Of a stretch of 64,000 nt of DNA, positions 1-9,194 are shown piece by piece. The position numbers were made by a program, and so were the translations under genes. The notes under the pieces are model-generated. The model saw nothing but the letters and a program-made list of their open reading frames with translations, ran no database searches and was not told the DNA's origin. This DNA comes from Xiashengella succiniciproducens (GTDB lineage Bacteria > Bacteroidota > Bacteroidia > Bacteroidales > Marinilabiliaceae): contig NZ_CP098400.1 in the NCBI RefSeq assembly GCF_023674465.1, forward strand, positions 2,632,801 to 2,696,800. The letters run 5' to 3'. How positions within the stretch are numbered: the stretch's first letter is position 1; the number at the start of each line of letters is the position of its first letter.

Positions 1-1625
1 TCTCTGGCAACCTCCTTTTCAAGGGCCTTGCGATAGCACAGCTCAGCTTTTTGCAACTCTCCTTTCAAGAGCCAGCATTCACCGGCTATAAACCAGGCAT
101 GGAAAAACTCAGGATTCAGATTCACAAGTAGTTGTATATCACCCTCACTTATTCCTTCAGCATCATCATTCTTCAATTGCCACTTTAGTTTGGCAAGCAC
201 ATCTTTATACTTCAAAAAATCCTCATAACCTTTTGAAAACAAGAATGGATCGGCTTCGATAATAGCCGTAGAGTCATCAATAGCTACACCAGGCACTGGA
301 GTGCCGGTGAATATGTCATTCAGATTATAGCAAATATATGCTCCAAGCTGATATGGATTCGCAGACACCCACATTTCCAGTCTCTCAGGTCTGAAGATTA
401 CCGAATGATGTGCTATTAACTGATTTACAGCCTTTTCATTACACATTCCTATATCAACTCCATCCATACCCCTTTGATCACGCAGTACTGAAGCTACTGT
501 TTGTGGTGTATGCACCGCAATACTATCGATAAGCTGGAGGGTACGCGCATGCCTGTAAGGGGATGACCCATCCACCAGTGCCTCCTTATTGAGCTTTGAT
601 GATGCCAGCTTGTCGCTTTGGTAATGATTTGTAAGAACCAGCACATCTGACCCCGAATCATAGATAGTACAATCATCAACCGACTTCTCAATTACTACTG
701 CTTTGCCATCGGTTGCTGAAGCAACCAGGAAGCATTCAGCCACAAAGACATCAGCCTCGTCAATAATCTCATAGGCTTCCTGAATATTTGATGCATACTG
801 CAACACCTTGCGCGCAAGTATCGACACCGGAGTTCTTGCTGAGGTAGGAATAGCTGAGTTGGCCGCATTAAGTGTAATTGTAAGTCCCTTATCGTTCATA
901 CCTGATACCACACCAATCATTCCGGCCCAGGTGATAAAGGCAAAGTTGTTGCCGCTATCGGGTCTGTAAAATGCAATTATCTTGTTGCGTGCAAAATCAT
1001 CCCCCATCGAAAAGTCCATATTGCGTCCTATCAGCATACTGCCATCCTCAGTCTTCTCTCCCTTAACCATAAAGGCAGTGCATGCCACCAGGTTCATATT
1101 TTGAAGTGCATGACCTATATCATGGGCAGCATGATAGTTGAGCATCCGTGGATAGGCTTCTCCTATAAAAGAGTATTTATCAGAGGCAAAGCGACTTACA
1201 CCATAAATTTCCTCACGGTATTCGGCAGGTATATATTCATCCAGGTTTCTGTTGTACCAGGCCAGAAAGCTCTTCAGAAATTTAAGATAGGAGTCCGAGG
1301 GGATTAGCTGTCTGATACCCTCTACAAAGTAGTGTTCCTGAAGAGCATTAAGACTGTCAGTAAGAATCCCGTTCTTGTAACCAAGCTCGAAAGGCGAACC
1401 CGTTACATACATTTCCCACAGGCCTTCTCTGTTCTTCCTAAGCCAACTGTCTTCAAACAGGTATAGGTCGCTACCGGCATAAATCTTAGAAGCACCAGAC
1501 TCAAAAGGATTCACCACAAGGGGATCCTTTATTTTGACTGATTGCCTGAACAGAACCGTTCCTGTTACAAGTAACAGGGTCAGGATTATGACCACTCTTA
1601 ATAGTCTTTTCAATAGCTTATGCAT
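1..1625 (-). CDS. C45-family acyltransferase/peptidase-like protein (3' end outside window)
   Basis: An open minus-strand frame runs from ATG at 1625 to the window edge (541 codons, no stop), so the gene is cut by the window rather than broken. Residues 10-27 form a hydrophobic signal or anchor segment. Cys182 in LVACTAF followed by GRNMDF at 200-205 fits the N-terminal nucleophile fold of acyl-CoA:6-aminopenicillanate acyltransferase-like (C45) proteins, where the Cys becomes the new N-terminus after self-cleavage. The last visible 40 residues look TPR-like (AWFIAGECWLLKGELQKAEL). It follows the CrtI-like gene by 25 bases and is probably in the pigment operon. In that setting an amide or ester acyl-transfer or hydrolysis role is plausible, but the substrate is unknown. 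Confidence 0.75.
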   Translation of the reverse strand, partial: MHKLLKRLLRVVIILTLLLVTGTVLFRQSVKIKDPLVVNPFESGASKIYAGSDLYLFEDSWLRKNREGLWEMYVTGSPFELGYKNGILTDSLNALQEHYFVEGIRQLIPSDSYLKFLKSFLAWYNRNLDEYIPAEYREEIYGVSRFASDKYSFIGEAYPRMLNYHAAHDIGHALQNMNLVACTAFMVKGEKTEDGSMLIGRNMDFSMGDDFARNKIIAFYRPDSGNNFAFITWAGMIGVVSGMNDKGLTITLNAANSAIPTSARTPVSILARKVLQYASNIQEAYEIIDEADVFVAECFLVASATDGKAVVIEKSVDDCTIYDSGSDVLVLTNHYQSDKLASSKLNKEALVDGSSPYRHARTLQLIDSIAVHTPQTVASVLRDQRGMDGVDIGMCNEKAVNQLIAHHSVIFRPERLEMWVSANPYQLGAYICYNLNDIFTGTPVPGVAIDDSTAIIEADPFLFSKGYEDFLKYKDVLAKLKWQLKNDDAEGISEGDIQLLVNLNPEFFHAWFIAGECWLLKGELQKAELCYRKALEKEVAR

Positions 1626-1650
1626 CTCCTGTATTTAACTGTATTATAAA

Positions 1651-3144
1651 TCAGTTAGCCTCCCTGATCTCTCGAATTAGTTGGTTGACGTCAATGAGAA
1701 CGGAACTTGCAATTATGGAATTCATGGCAACACCCATGATGCCATGCACACCGATACTTTGCCCAGTCATGATAAAGTTGCTTATCCTCGTCCTGACTGG
1801 CATATAGGGTCCTACTTCACTCTTGTAATCTTTTGCTATGCCATACATTGAACCTTCGGGTGAACCTGTATAATCACGATAAGTCAAAGGTGTAGAAGAA
1901 AACCATGACTCCGAGGCATCCCTGATACCATGAAAACGTTTTTCAAGCATTTCGAAGACCCGTTCTGACCTGTCAGATTTAAAGGCCTCATAATCAGGAT
2001 CGCTGTTGCGACGTTGCTTATCCTCCCAGTGTGCCACCTCATCATAGTGCATAAAAGTAATTACAGTGGCACTCTGGGCCCATGCAGAATCCTCATCAGG
2101 TGATGTGTACATCATTACTGACTTAGGCCATTCCTCCAACCTATACTTTGCTCCCCACACATCAGTATTAGTTGAAAAATAAATACTTGAAGCAAAATGA
2201 CGAAAACTCTTCTTCTTAAATTTTATGTATAGAATAAATGATCCGATAGTATTTGGCATTTCAGTTAATCGTCTGATAAAGGGCTTTCTGAATACGCCCT
2301 CTTCAAACAATTTGACAGCCTCGGCAGGATGAATACTGGAGTAAAAATTGTCGGCACAAAACTCCTCACCGTCCTCTGTAACAGCTGCCACAGCATTCAG
2401 CTCTTCACACCTAATCTTAACAACCTTCTTTCCCGTCAGGACTTCCCCCCCCTGTTCCCTGATAATGCTTACAAGTGCATCGGCCAAACGATAACTGCCT
2501 CCTTTAACTGTAAAGGCACTTTGAATAAATACACAGTTGATTAGGGCATGAACATAGAAGGGCGTTCGTTCGGGCATACCAGCATATAGTCCGTTATTGG
2601 CCAGAAGCACAGCTTTCAGTTCTTCGTTATCTGTTAAAGAATTGATTACATCCACAAGGCCTTCAGTAGAGAAGGGACTGACATTATCTTTATCCTTGTC
2701 GATATCCCTCAGATTAATAAAGGGATTGCTGTTCCATACAGCACGAATCTTTTCTACATAGTTACGGATAGCAGTTTCCTCTCCGGGAAAGTATGAAATC
2801 AGTCTTGCCGCATAGTTCTCAAATCCTGAGGCAGAGGCATATTCCCTGTCACCAATAATGATTCTGTCATAGCAGTCGGGATCCAGTCTGTCAAACTCAA
2901 CCCTGTCAAGCACCCCAAGGTAGTTGAATATTTTGTTTAGAATCTGCCCCTTCTCCATGGCACCCACATAGTGCAATCCCGTATTGAAAACCGCACCATT
3001 CTTCACAAAGCTTTGCAGGTTACCTCCAGCTACCTTACCCATTTCAAGCAGTACAACCTTGAAACCGTGTTTGGAAAGAAAGGCACCACACATCAGTCCC
3101 CCAAAACCGCTTCCTATTATCACTATGTCATACTTATCTCTCAT
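1651..3144 (-). CDS. phytoene desaturase-like FAD-dependent oxidoreductase
   Basis: A 497-residue flavoprotein of the CrtI/phytoene-desaturase and RetSat group. The N-terminus has a Rossmann dinucleotide motif GSGFGG at residues 11-16 followed by an acidic strand end (LLEMG) and GGN. The C-terminus has the FAD-contacting segment MTGQSIGVHGIMG. No signal peptide is seen. It starts 2 bases after the stop of the MMPL-fusion gene, so the two are co-transcribed. Oxidoreductases of this type recur in aryl polyene/flexirubin clusters, where they could desaturate or otherwise oxidise the polyene chain or the resorcinol part. That role is inferred from context. A carotenoid desaturase is the alternative, but no phytoene synthase is visible nearby. 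Confidence 0.8.
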   Translation of the reverse strand: MRDKYDIVIIGSGFGGLMCGAFLSKHGFKVVLLEMGKVAGGNLQSFVKNGAVFNTGLHYVGAMEKGQILNKIFNYLGVLDRVEFDRLDPDCYDRIIIGDREYASASGFENYAARLISYFPGEETAIRNYVEKIRAVWNSNPFINLRDIDKDKDNVSPFSTEGLVDVINSLTDNEELKAVLLANNGLYAGMPERTPFYVHALINCVFIQSAFTVKGGSYRLADALVSIIREQGGEVLTGKKVVKIRCEELNAVAAVTEDGEEFCADNFYSSIHPAEAVKLFEEGVFRKPFIRRLTEMPNTIGSFILYIKFKKKSFRHFASSIYFSTNTDVWGAKYRLEEWPKSVMMYTSPDEDSAWAQSATVITFMHYDEVAHWEDKQRRNSDPDYEAFKSDRSERVFEMLEKRFHGIRDASESWFSSTPLTYRDYTGSPEGSMYGIAKDYKSEVGPYMPVRTRISNFIMTGQSIGVHGIMGVAMNSIIASSVLIDVNQLIREIREAN

Positions 3145-3146
3145 AC

Positions 3147-6100
3147 TTATTGCTGTTTGGTTATAACATAGGTCATATTGGAAGTGCCCAGGTAGGCATT
3201 GTCATACACTTTGCATTCGAAACCTTCATTTCGTGCCAGTTCCTTAACAAGCGATCCGGACACGAAGGTCAGGCCATAGTCCGTCTTGTTGAAATTCAAC
3301 AGCTTGGTAGAAAAGAACTCAGTAAGTTTTGTAAAATAGGTTCCCTTCTTTCGGTCAGTATCTGCATCACGGATAATTATCATTCCTTCTGCCGGAAGCC
3401 TGCGCAGGCAGGCTTCAACTGTAGACCTTTGCGTATTTTCAGGTAGATAATGCAATACATCACTGAAGATATAAACATCTCCTTCGGGCAATTCCTCTTT
3501 TGCTATATCCATGCACCTAAAACTGACCGACGGCCTGTCAAGAAATGCATTCCGTGCCATCATTATCTTTTCCTCGTCATAGTCCACCCCGGTAATAGTC
3601 CTTCCGGAAGAGGTCAGTGCAAGCATACCTGAGAGGAAGCCATAGCCGCATCCAACGTCAACAACCCTTGCGTCACGGGGGACTATTTCATTAAAGAAGC
3701 GATAATCCTTTTCAAGATTCAGCTTTACCCTCATATACCATTCAAGAACAGGGCCCTTGAATATATAACGATGGATCAGAGGCATCCTCATATAGTCCGG
3801 GGTTTCAAGTTCAGCGCTTAATGCAGTAAATTCCCTGCGGTAAAATGCTGTTAGCTCCTGTGCCTGACTTAGGTAACTTATTCCACCTGACGTCATACTC
3901 CCCTGTGGTTTAATTTTGTCAAAAAACTTCAGGCTTATCTGTCCACGTCTGAGCAAGAACTCAGACTTGGGCAACACATGATAAGCCCCGTGCATCATTA
4001 CAGGTTGTATTTCCAGTCCCAGGGCATCAGCAACAGCAAAGGCGCCCTGATGGAAGCGGTGTATTTTGCCATCTACACTACGACTGCCCTCAGGGAAAAT
4101 CAATATCGAATAACCATTTGCGATCTTATCCTTCAGAAAGTCGACTCCCTGTTCAAATCCCTTGAATGCCGGGTAATAATCTGCAAAACGGATAAAGGCT
4201 CCATAGAAAACATTGTAATAGACCCATCTGTTTGTAAATACTATCAACTTAGGATAGTGGGCCAGTAAGATAGCCAGATCAAGGTGGGACTGATGGTTTG
4301 AAATAATCACTGCAGGCTTTGACACATCAGCCTTCTCCTTACCGATAACACACTTCTTTATTGGAAACACCATTGCAACAACCAGCTTTGAGCTCTGATG
4401 TATCAAGTAGGCCATAGCAGCTTTTTTGCTAATCCTGGATATCGGCAGCACAGCCAGCAGAGGCACCAACAATGTCAGTATCAGTGCTAATACGAGAAAA
4501 CCAATAAAAGTAACGCCAGAAATAACTGCATCGGCTAAGCACAGGGGCTGCCTGCGTCTGACTCCTTTGGAATATACAAGGTGTCTGAATAGACGAGGTG
4601 TTAGTATAAAGGATATTATCAGAACGGAACTAATGCCTATTATGGATACAAGGGCTATGGATTTGATGGCAGGGTGGCCGGCAAAGACCAGTACACCAAA
4701 ACCCCCTATCGTAGTAAGAGCTGACATCAGCACCGACACCTTGTATCGAGGTAGGTGATCCCCTCCATACTTGTAGTTGTCTGTCATTCCGCTTACAAGC
4801 AGAATGCTGTAGTCAAGACCTAGTCCGAAGATAAGACTTGAAATAATAACATTGAATATATTGAATTCTATGCCTGTCAGCCCCATAATGCCGAGGGTCC
4901 ATATCCAGCCGGTAAGTATCGGGATAAAAGTTACAACGGCCAGTTCCATGCGACCAAAGAACAGCAGTAGTATTACAAATACTATCAGCATTGACAGCCA
5001 TGACAATCTGTTGAAATCCTCACGCAGTATGTCCAGGAGCCTGTTGATCATCAGCTGCTGGTCAAAGATTACTAGTTCAGGATCATCTGTTAGCACATTT
5101 ATAAGCTGGGGTTTCTTATCGGGCTCAGCCTTCAGCACTGAGGCCACGTAGTATTCACCTCCACTTTCGCTTATAAAGTTCTTCAGGAAGGCATCTATCA
5201 CAGGACTGAAGTGAGAGGCATCCTTTACCTCAAATTCAGCGTCAAGCAAAGCATAGAAGCGTCCGAATGCTTCCTCCTTTATTTTGAAAGATTTCCCTGC
5301 TTCTATCAGAGCAGATCGAAGCATCTGCTTCTTTTCGGATGTCCAGTAGCTGGTCCACCTCTCAATCTTCTGTTGTTGTGTTTTACTGCCAGGAATAAGT
5401 TTTACTGCCGAAGTAAGACTTCGTGCATAGCCATCCTTAACAATACCATTGAGGAATTCAAGACTCTCCTCACTTTTGTCAATAGCCTCTGAAAGGCTTT
5501 CTCCATGACTGAATACAAAGACTGCACTGTTGGCCTGGGCACTTATCTTCATCAGATCTTTCTGGGCGGCAGTCAACTCCTCTGATTGGTAGTTGAGTGC
5601 AGAGATATCACTGTTAAACCCAAGTCGTTTAACTGAAACAGCAAAGACAACGGTTAATATCAGGACTATTCCTACAAGAATATTGCGACTGTGCAAATCG
5701 GGCTTTACAAGTGAGTCGAACAGCTCCGCCCCCCTGTTGCCACTATCAAACTTAAAATTACGGGCTAAAATCGGTAAAGCAGTAAGAGCTATCAGACATG
5801 AAACGAGTATACCAAGGGTCGAAAACAAGCTCAACTGTTTGAGAGCCTCAGAGCGCAGGACGTAGATACAAAGCAAAGCTGCTGCTGTTGTTAGAGCGCT
5901 TAAGAATACAGGCATCGACACCTTTTTGAGGGACTCAAGCACAGAGTTGGCTTCCCTGGCATGGGCAAATATGTGAAGAGAATAGTCGATAGTGATACAC
6001 AATAATATTGCTCCTACTCCCAAGGCAATTATTGAGACCTCTCCCATTATCAGGCTTACTCCGAGCAAAGCAATCAAGCCCCCGGTGCAGGCGGGGATAA

Positions 6101-6992
6101 ACAGCATAAAGATCATCCTAAGCTTCCTGAAGTAAAGACGGAAAAGGATACATAGGAATATGATGGACATAGAAACAGTCACCAGAATATCCTGCTTAAC
6201 CTGACGGGAGTTTTCCACTGCTACCAGAGTCCCGCCATAGGCCCTGACCTTAAGGTCAGGTATAGCAAACTCTAATGAGTCTGTACTTTCGCTGATAATA
6301 TCGGCAAGGCGACCATTTTCCCTTGTATTGGAAGAGGGGTATTGAGGATTGATAAACATCATCAGATGCTTATGATCTGATGTAAAGATATGCCCCCTGT
6401 AAACTTCGAAATTCTCATCAATATTAAAGGCCGACAATTTGCTAAGCGCAGTGGATGCAATATTAAGAGGGTCGGAAAAGAAAAACTTTCTTGTAGCTAT
6501 ACCTGCCGGGGAAATAAGTGTACGGTAGCCAGATTCAACCTGCGCATGAATGATTTCAGGGCTGAGAATGCTGTCAAGTCTCTGGTAATCCGCCTCATCC
6601 ATATAGAATGGCAGGTTTTCCTGCACAAAATCAAACAAGCCCATTATTGTTGACTGGTCCACCAGGAAGTCAATCTCTTCTATCAGGCTGCTGTCACGGG
6701 TTACTGACTGATAAAAGAGCTCTGCCCCTTCAAGCAGCTTGTCCTCATCTACCTTTGTTGTGTCCCTAAGTGAAAATGTGATTACAATACGTTCTGCCAG
6801 TTCGGAACTGTTGAAAACATCTGCAATCGCATTTATGCGTTCGTCACGTGGAATAAGTGTGCTGACATCTTCTGTGAAGGATATTCGTGTAACAAAGAAA
6901 ACCGATACTGCCACCAGCAGTATCGAAACAACAGCCGTCACGGCTAGGTGTTTCAGCAAAAACCTGTATATCCTGACAAAAATATCGTTCAT
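3147..6992 (-). CDS. MMPL/RND exporter fused to PlsC-type acyltransferase and SAM methyltransferase
   Basis: A 1281-residue three-part protein. Residues 1 to about 830 are an RND/MMPL lipid exporter with two repeats of a transmembrane helix, a periplasmic loop and a five- to six-helix bundle. Residues about 880-1075 are a lysophospholipid-type acyltransferase with NHQSHLD (the HX4D motif, His900) and FPEGSRS (about 966-972). Residues about 1090-1281 are a class I methyltransferase with VVDVGCGYGF from 1110 and an acidic GVDYD. The ATG directly follows the stop of the GT2 gene. MMPL proteins move large lipids across the inner membrane, so the likely cargo is the pigment ester. The acyltransferase could attach the polyene acid and the methyltransferase could modify the aryl head, but both substrate assignments are inference. 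No frameshift is apparent; it reads as one intact chain. Confidence 0.85.
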   Translation of the reverse strand: MNDIFVRIYRFLLKHLAVTAVVSILLVAVSVFFVTRISFTEDVSTLIPRDERINAIADVFNSSELAERIVITFSLRDTTKVDEDKLLEGAELFYQSVTRDSSLIEEIDFLVDQSTIMGLFDFVQENLPFYMDEADYQRLDSILSPEIIHAQVESGYRTLISPAGIATRKFFFSDPLNIASTALSKLSAFNIDENFEVYRGHIFTSDHKHLMMFINPQYPSSNTRENGRLADIISESTDSLEFAIPDLKVRAYGGTLVAVENSRQVKQDILVTVSMSIIFLCILFRLYFRKLRMIFMLFIPACTGGLIALLGVSLIMGEVSIIALGVGAILLCITIDYSLHIFAHAREANSVLESLKKVSMPVFLSALTTAAALLCIYVLRSEALKQLSLFSTLGILVSCLIALTALPILARNFKFDSGNRGAELFDSLVKPDLHSRNILVGIVLILTVVFAVSVKRLGFNSDISALNYQSEELTAAQKDLMKISAQANSAVFVFSHGESLSEAIDKSEESLEFLNGIVKDGYARSLTSAVKLIPGSKTQQQKIERWTSYWTSEKKQMLRSALIEAGKSFKIKEEAFGRFYALLDAEFEVKDASHFSPVIDAFLKNFISESGGEYYVASVLKAEPDKKPQLINVLTDDPELVIFDQQLMINRLLDILREDFNRLSWLSMLIVFVILLLFFGRMELAVVTFIPILTGWIWTLGIMGLTGIEFNIFNVIISSLIFGLGLDYSILLVSGMTDNYKYGGDHLPRYKVSVLMSALTTIGGFGVLVFAGHPAIKSIALVSIIGISSVLIISFILTPRLFRHLVYSKGVRRRQPLCLADAVISGVTFIGFLVLALILTLLVPLLAVLPISRISKKAAMAYLIHQSSKLVVAMVFPIKKCVIGKEKADVSKPAVIISNHQSHLDLAILLAHYPKLIVFTNRWVYYNVFYGAFIRFADYYPAFKGFEQGVDFLKDKIANGYSILIFPEGSRSVDGKIHRFHQGAFAVADALGLEIQPVMMHGAYHVLPKSEFLLRRGQISLKFFDKIKPQGSMTSGGISYLSQAQELTAFYRREFTALSAELETPDYMRMPLIHRYIFKGPVLEWYMRVKLNLEKDYRFFNEIVPRDARVVDVGCGYGFLSGMLALTSSGRTITGVDYDEEKIMMARNAFLDRPSVSFRCMDIAKEELPEGDVYIFSDVLHYLPENTQRSTVEACLRRLPAEGMIIIRDADTDRKKGTYFTKLTEFFSTKLLNFNKTDYGLTFVSGSLVKELARNEGFECKVYDNAYLGTSNMTYVITKQQ

Positions 6993-8177
6993 CTATTTCC
7001 TTTTAAAAAGAACCAGAAGCATATATGATAATGCTCCGGCTATCAGTCCTGCTATACAGGACAGACCTACTGCCCCTATTAAGTACTGGACCAGATTTCC
7101 CTTGACCCCACTAATTGACAGTTCGACATCCACCGCCCATGATCCGTCTCCCATCATATAGCCCCCAAGGACGTAACTCAGGTAAATAATAAAGGGAATC
7201 ATAGGTGGCAGACTTATGTTGGCTGCTATAAAAAAGATTGTCTTGTTGAGCGACAGCAGATGGGCAATTATAAATCCCACTAACAACTGATAACCCCATA
7301 TAGGGAAGATACCCATAAAAACTCCAAAAGCTATTGCGGCAGCTATCTCGAAATTGCTCAACGATGTTGCAGTTGCCTTGGCCTCCCAGTAAATATCTCT
7401 AAGTGATTTTTTGCTATACTCTCTGTACAAGCGTCGGGGATGATACCATAGCAATGCAAGAAGTACAAGTACAGTATTGAGTATGCTGATACGTGCAAAG
7501 TCTTTGAATGGTCTAAAGTGGCTTACCCTTTCCTCTCTGGGGGGGTAATAAACATCAATGGGGGCAGCCGAGATACCTACACCCTTCCATGAAGCCCTGA
7601 CAAGTACCTCTACTTCAAACTCATATCTGCCACTAAAAAAGCGCATATTGTGCAAGGGCTCAAGCGGATACAAACGATAGCCCGACTGAGTGTCAGGCAT
7701 ATCAAGTCCGGTAGTCACCTTAAACCAGAAGTTAGAGAACTTATTTGCAAAACCGCTTTTGCTGTTCATATTCTTCTGATTAAGATTCCGTGCGCCAATA
7801 ATAATGGAATTTGGCTGATCGTCAATAAGTTTGAGGAATGCATTTAGGTCCTTAGCATAATGCTGACCGTCCGAATCAATGGTAATGGCATAACGATAGC
7901 CCCTGGCCCAGGCTTCCCTGAATCCAGTCTTAAGTGCATGCCCCTTCCCCTTGTTGACGGGATAGCTAATAATGCTGACTTTGTTGTATTTGCTGAGTAT
8001 TTCAAGTGTAGAATCAGTGCTGCCGTCATTAACGACAATGACGTCGTCAGAGTAGCTGAGCACATCGTTAATCACTGCATCCAGGAAGGAAGCGTTATTA
8101 TACGTAGGAATAATAACACAGCACTGCTTTTCCTTAAACAAGGCTTTAGAGGCCATATCCATCTCGATACTCGCCAT
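6993..8177 (-). CDS. GT2 glycosyltransferase with C-terminal DUF2062 membrane domain
   Basis: Residues about 18-240 are a family 2 glycosyltransferase of the dolichol-phosphate-mannose-synthase type: VIIPTYNN, VVNDGSTDST and the metal-binding DSDG at 101-104. Residues about 265-394 carry the DUF2062 helix-rich domain (FGVFMGIFPIWGYQ) with three or four membrane segments. The frame opens at 8177 and overlaps the preceding dehydratase by 32 bases. Internal ATGs at 8162 and 8156 are equally reasonable starts and leave the catalytic domain whole. GT2-DUF2062 proteins are frequent members of flexirubin/aryl polyene clusters and act at the inner membrane. The sugar donor and acceptor are not known. 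Confidence 0.85.
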   Translation of the reverse strand: MASIEMDMASKALFKEKQCCVIIPTYNNASFLDAVINDVLSYSDDVIVVNDGSTDSTLEILSKYNKVSIISYPVNKGKGHALKTGFREAWARGYRYAITIDSDGQHYAKDLNAFLKLIDDQPNSIIIGARNLNQKNMNSKSGFANKFSNFWFKVTTGLDMPDTQSGYRLYPLEPLHNMRFFSGRYEFEVEVLVRASWKGVGISAAPIDVYYPPREERVSHFRPFKDFARISILNTVLVLLALLWYHPRRLYREYSKKSLRDIYWEAKATATSLSNFEIAAAIAFGVFMGIFPIWGYQLLVGFIIAHLLSLNKTIFFIAANISLPPMIPFIIYLSYVLGGYMMGDGSWAVDVELSISGVKGNLVQYLIGAVGLSCIAGLIAGALSYMLLVLFKRK

Positions 8178-8520
8178 TTAGCTTCAACACTTTACGTTCC
8201 CCATCTGCCAGAGTGGCATTAACTTCCACCGCATCACCATTCTGCCTGTAACTGATCTCAACGCTGAGTTCTTCATCATCGAAGGGATTGTGCATAGAAA
8301 GAAATTTGATATCTCTGGCACTGCCAAGCATAAGCGGCTTGCCAAGAACCTCCGACACGATTGCCCTGATAAGCCTAAGCTGGCAAACCCCAGGTGTAAC
8401 AGGAGCACCGGGGAAATGACCCAGGTACACAGGGTGCTCTTTGTTAAACCTGGCTGTGGCAATTATCTTACCTTCTTCGGTACCAACAATACTATGCTCA
8501 AACAAATCCCTGAGTTCCAT
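8146..8520 (-). CDS. FabZ-like 3-hydroxyacyl-ACP dehydratase
   Basis: A 124-residue single hotdog domain. The signature HPVYLGHFPGAPVTPGV lies at residues 29-45, and His35 in GHFPG is the expected catalytic histidine of FabA/FabZ dehydratases. It would remove water from 3-hydroxyacyl-ACP to give the conjugated double bonds of a polyene. Its ATG overlaps the stop of the preceding secreted-protein gene by one base (TGATG), which suggests translational coupling. A second, non-canonical hotdog protein is encoded at 15362-15781. This one keeps the complete active-site motif and is therefore the better candidate for the working dehydratase (ApeI-like). Confidence 0.85.
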   Translation of the reverse strand: MELRDLFEHSIVGTEEGKIIATARFNKEHPVYLGHFPGAPVTPGVCQLRLIRAIVSEVLGKPLMLGSARDIKFLSMHNPFDDEELSVEISYRQNGDAVEVNATLADGERKVLKLNGEYRDGYGL

Positions 8521-9194
8521 CAGTTCATAACATTTACACGTTCCATTCTTACCTGCAAAGGGACTCCGCGGTAGGAAAACTTAATACTCGTTGGTTCGGC
8601 ACCCTGGCCGAACCCAAACTCAGCCTTTATTACTGTAAGGGCATTGCCCCTGTATTTTGCTCTTTGAAGCAGACCGTAATTTCCGTAAATATATACAAAA
8701 CTATCCGACAAATGGCGGAACTTCAGCTTCCTAAGCTGACGACATTCTATATTTCTATCCTTGATTTTCCTGATATAGGTGGGGTCCTGAATCAACATCC
8801 TGAAGTTGGCCCCTATTAGCTTGATAAGCTTCTCATTGCTGAAAAACTCTTTGGCCGATACAGTTGTGAAACTGTCATCCTTGTATTTTAGATTCATCAG
8901 CGTGGGTCCAAATTCGGAGAGGAAGACTATATGTACCGAACTGTCAGCATGCATCTGCTTAATAAGTACAAGGCCGCTAAACTCGTAGTCGCGAAATTTA
9001 ATGAAGATCCTATAGAGAAGAGAATTGTATGATGTGCCAAATACCATGCTGCCTCCCGGCAAAACATTTGACTTTTCAACAGAACGCTCCTCGGGATTAC
9101 GTGTTCCCAAAGGATTGTCTGTAACTCCAGCAACAGCACGAGTTGCCGTAAGCAGCAGGCTACTTAATATCAAAAATACTTTCAGGGATCTCAT
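8520..9194 (-). CDS. secreted protein of unknown function, LolB-like position
   Basis: A 224-residue protein with a signal peptide (about residues 1-22, LLLTATRAVAG) and a mostly beta-strand body. No family is recognised with certainty. The start overlaps the end of the LolA-like gene by 35 bases, and its stop overlaps the next start. Aryl polyene clusters often carry a LolA-like carrier followed by a second periplasmic or outer-membrane protein, and this gene sits in that place. By analogy it may receive a lipid at the outer membrane, but no lipobox cysteine is visible after the signal peptide, so a classic LolB lipoprotein is not supported. Functional assignment is left open. Confidence 0.7.
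   Translation of the reverse strand: MRSLKVFLILSSLLLTATRAVAGVTDNPLGTRNPEERSVEKSNVLPGGSMVFGTSYNSLLYRIFIKFRDYEFSGLVLIKQMHADSSVHIVFLSEFGPTLMNLKYKDDSFTTVSAKEFFSNEKLIKLIGANFRMLIQDPTYIRKIKDRNIECRQLRKLKFRHLSDSFVYIYGNYGLLQRAKYRGNALTVIKAEFGFGQGAEPTSIKFSYRGVPLQVRMERVNVMN

Noticed and set aside
2329-2544. Plus-strand frames inside the pigment genes (for example 2329-2544, 3150-3446, 6739-7161)
   Set aside because: They lie antisense to long well-supported genes and have no recognisable features.
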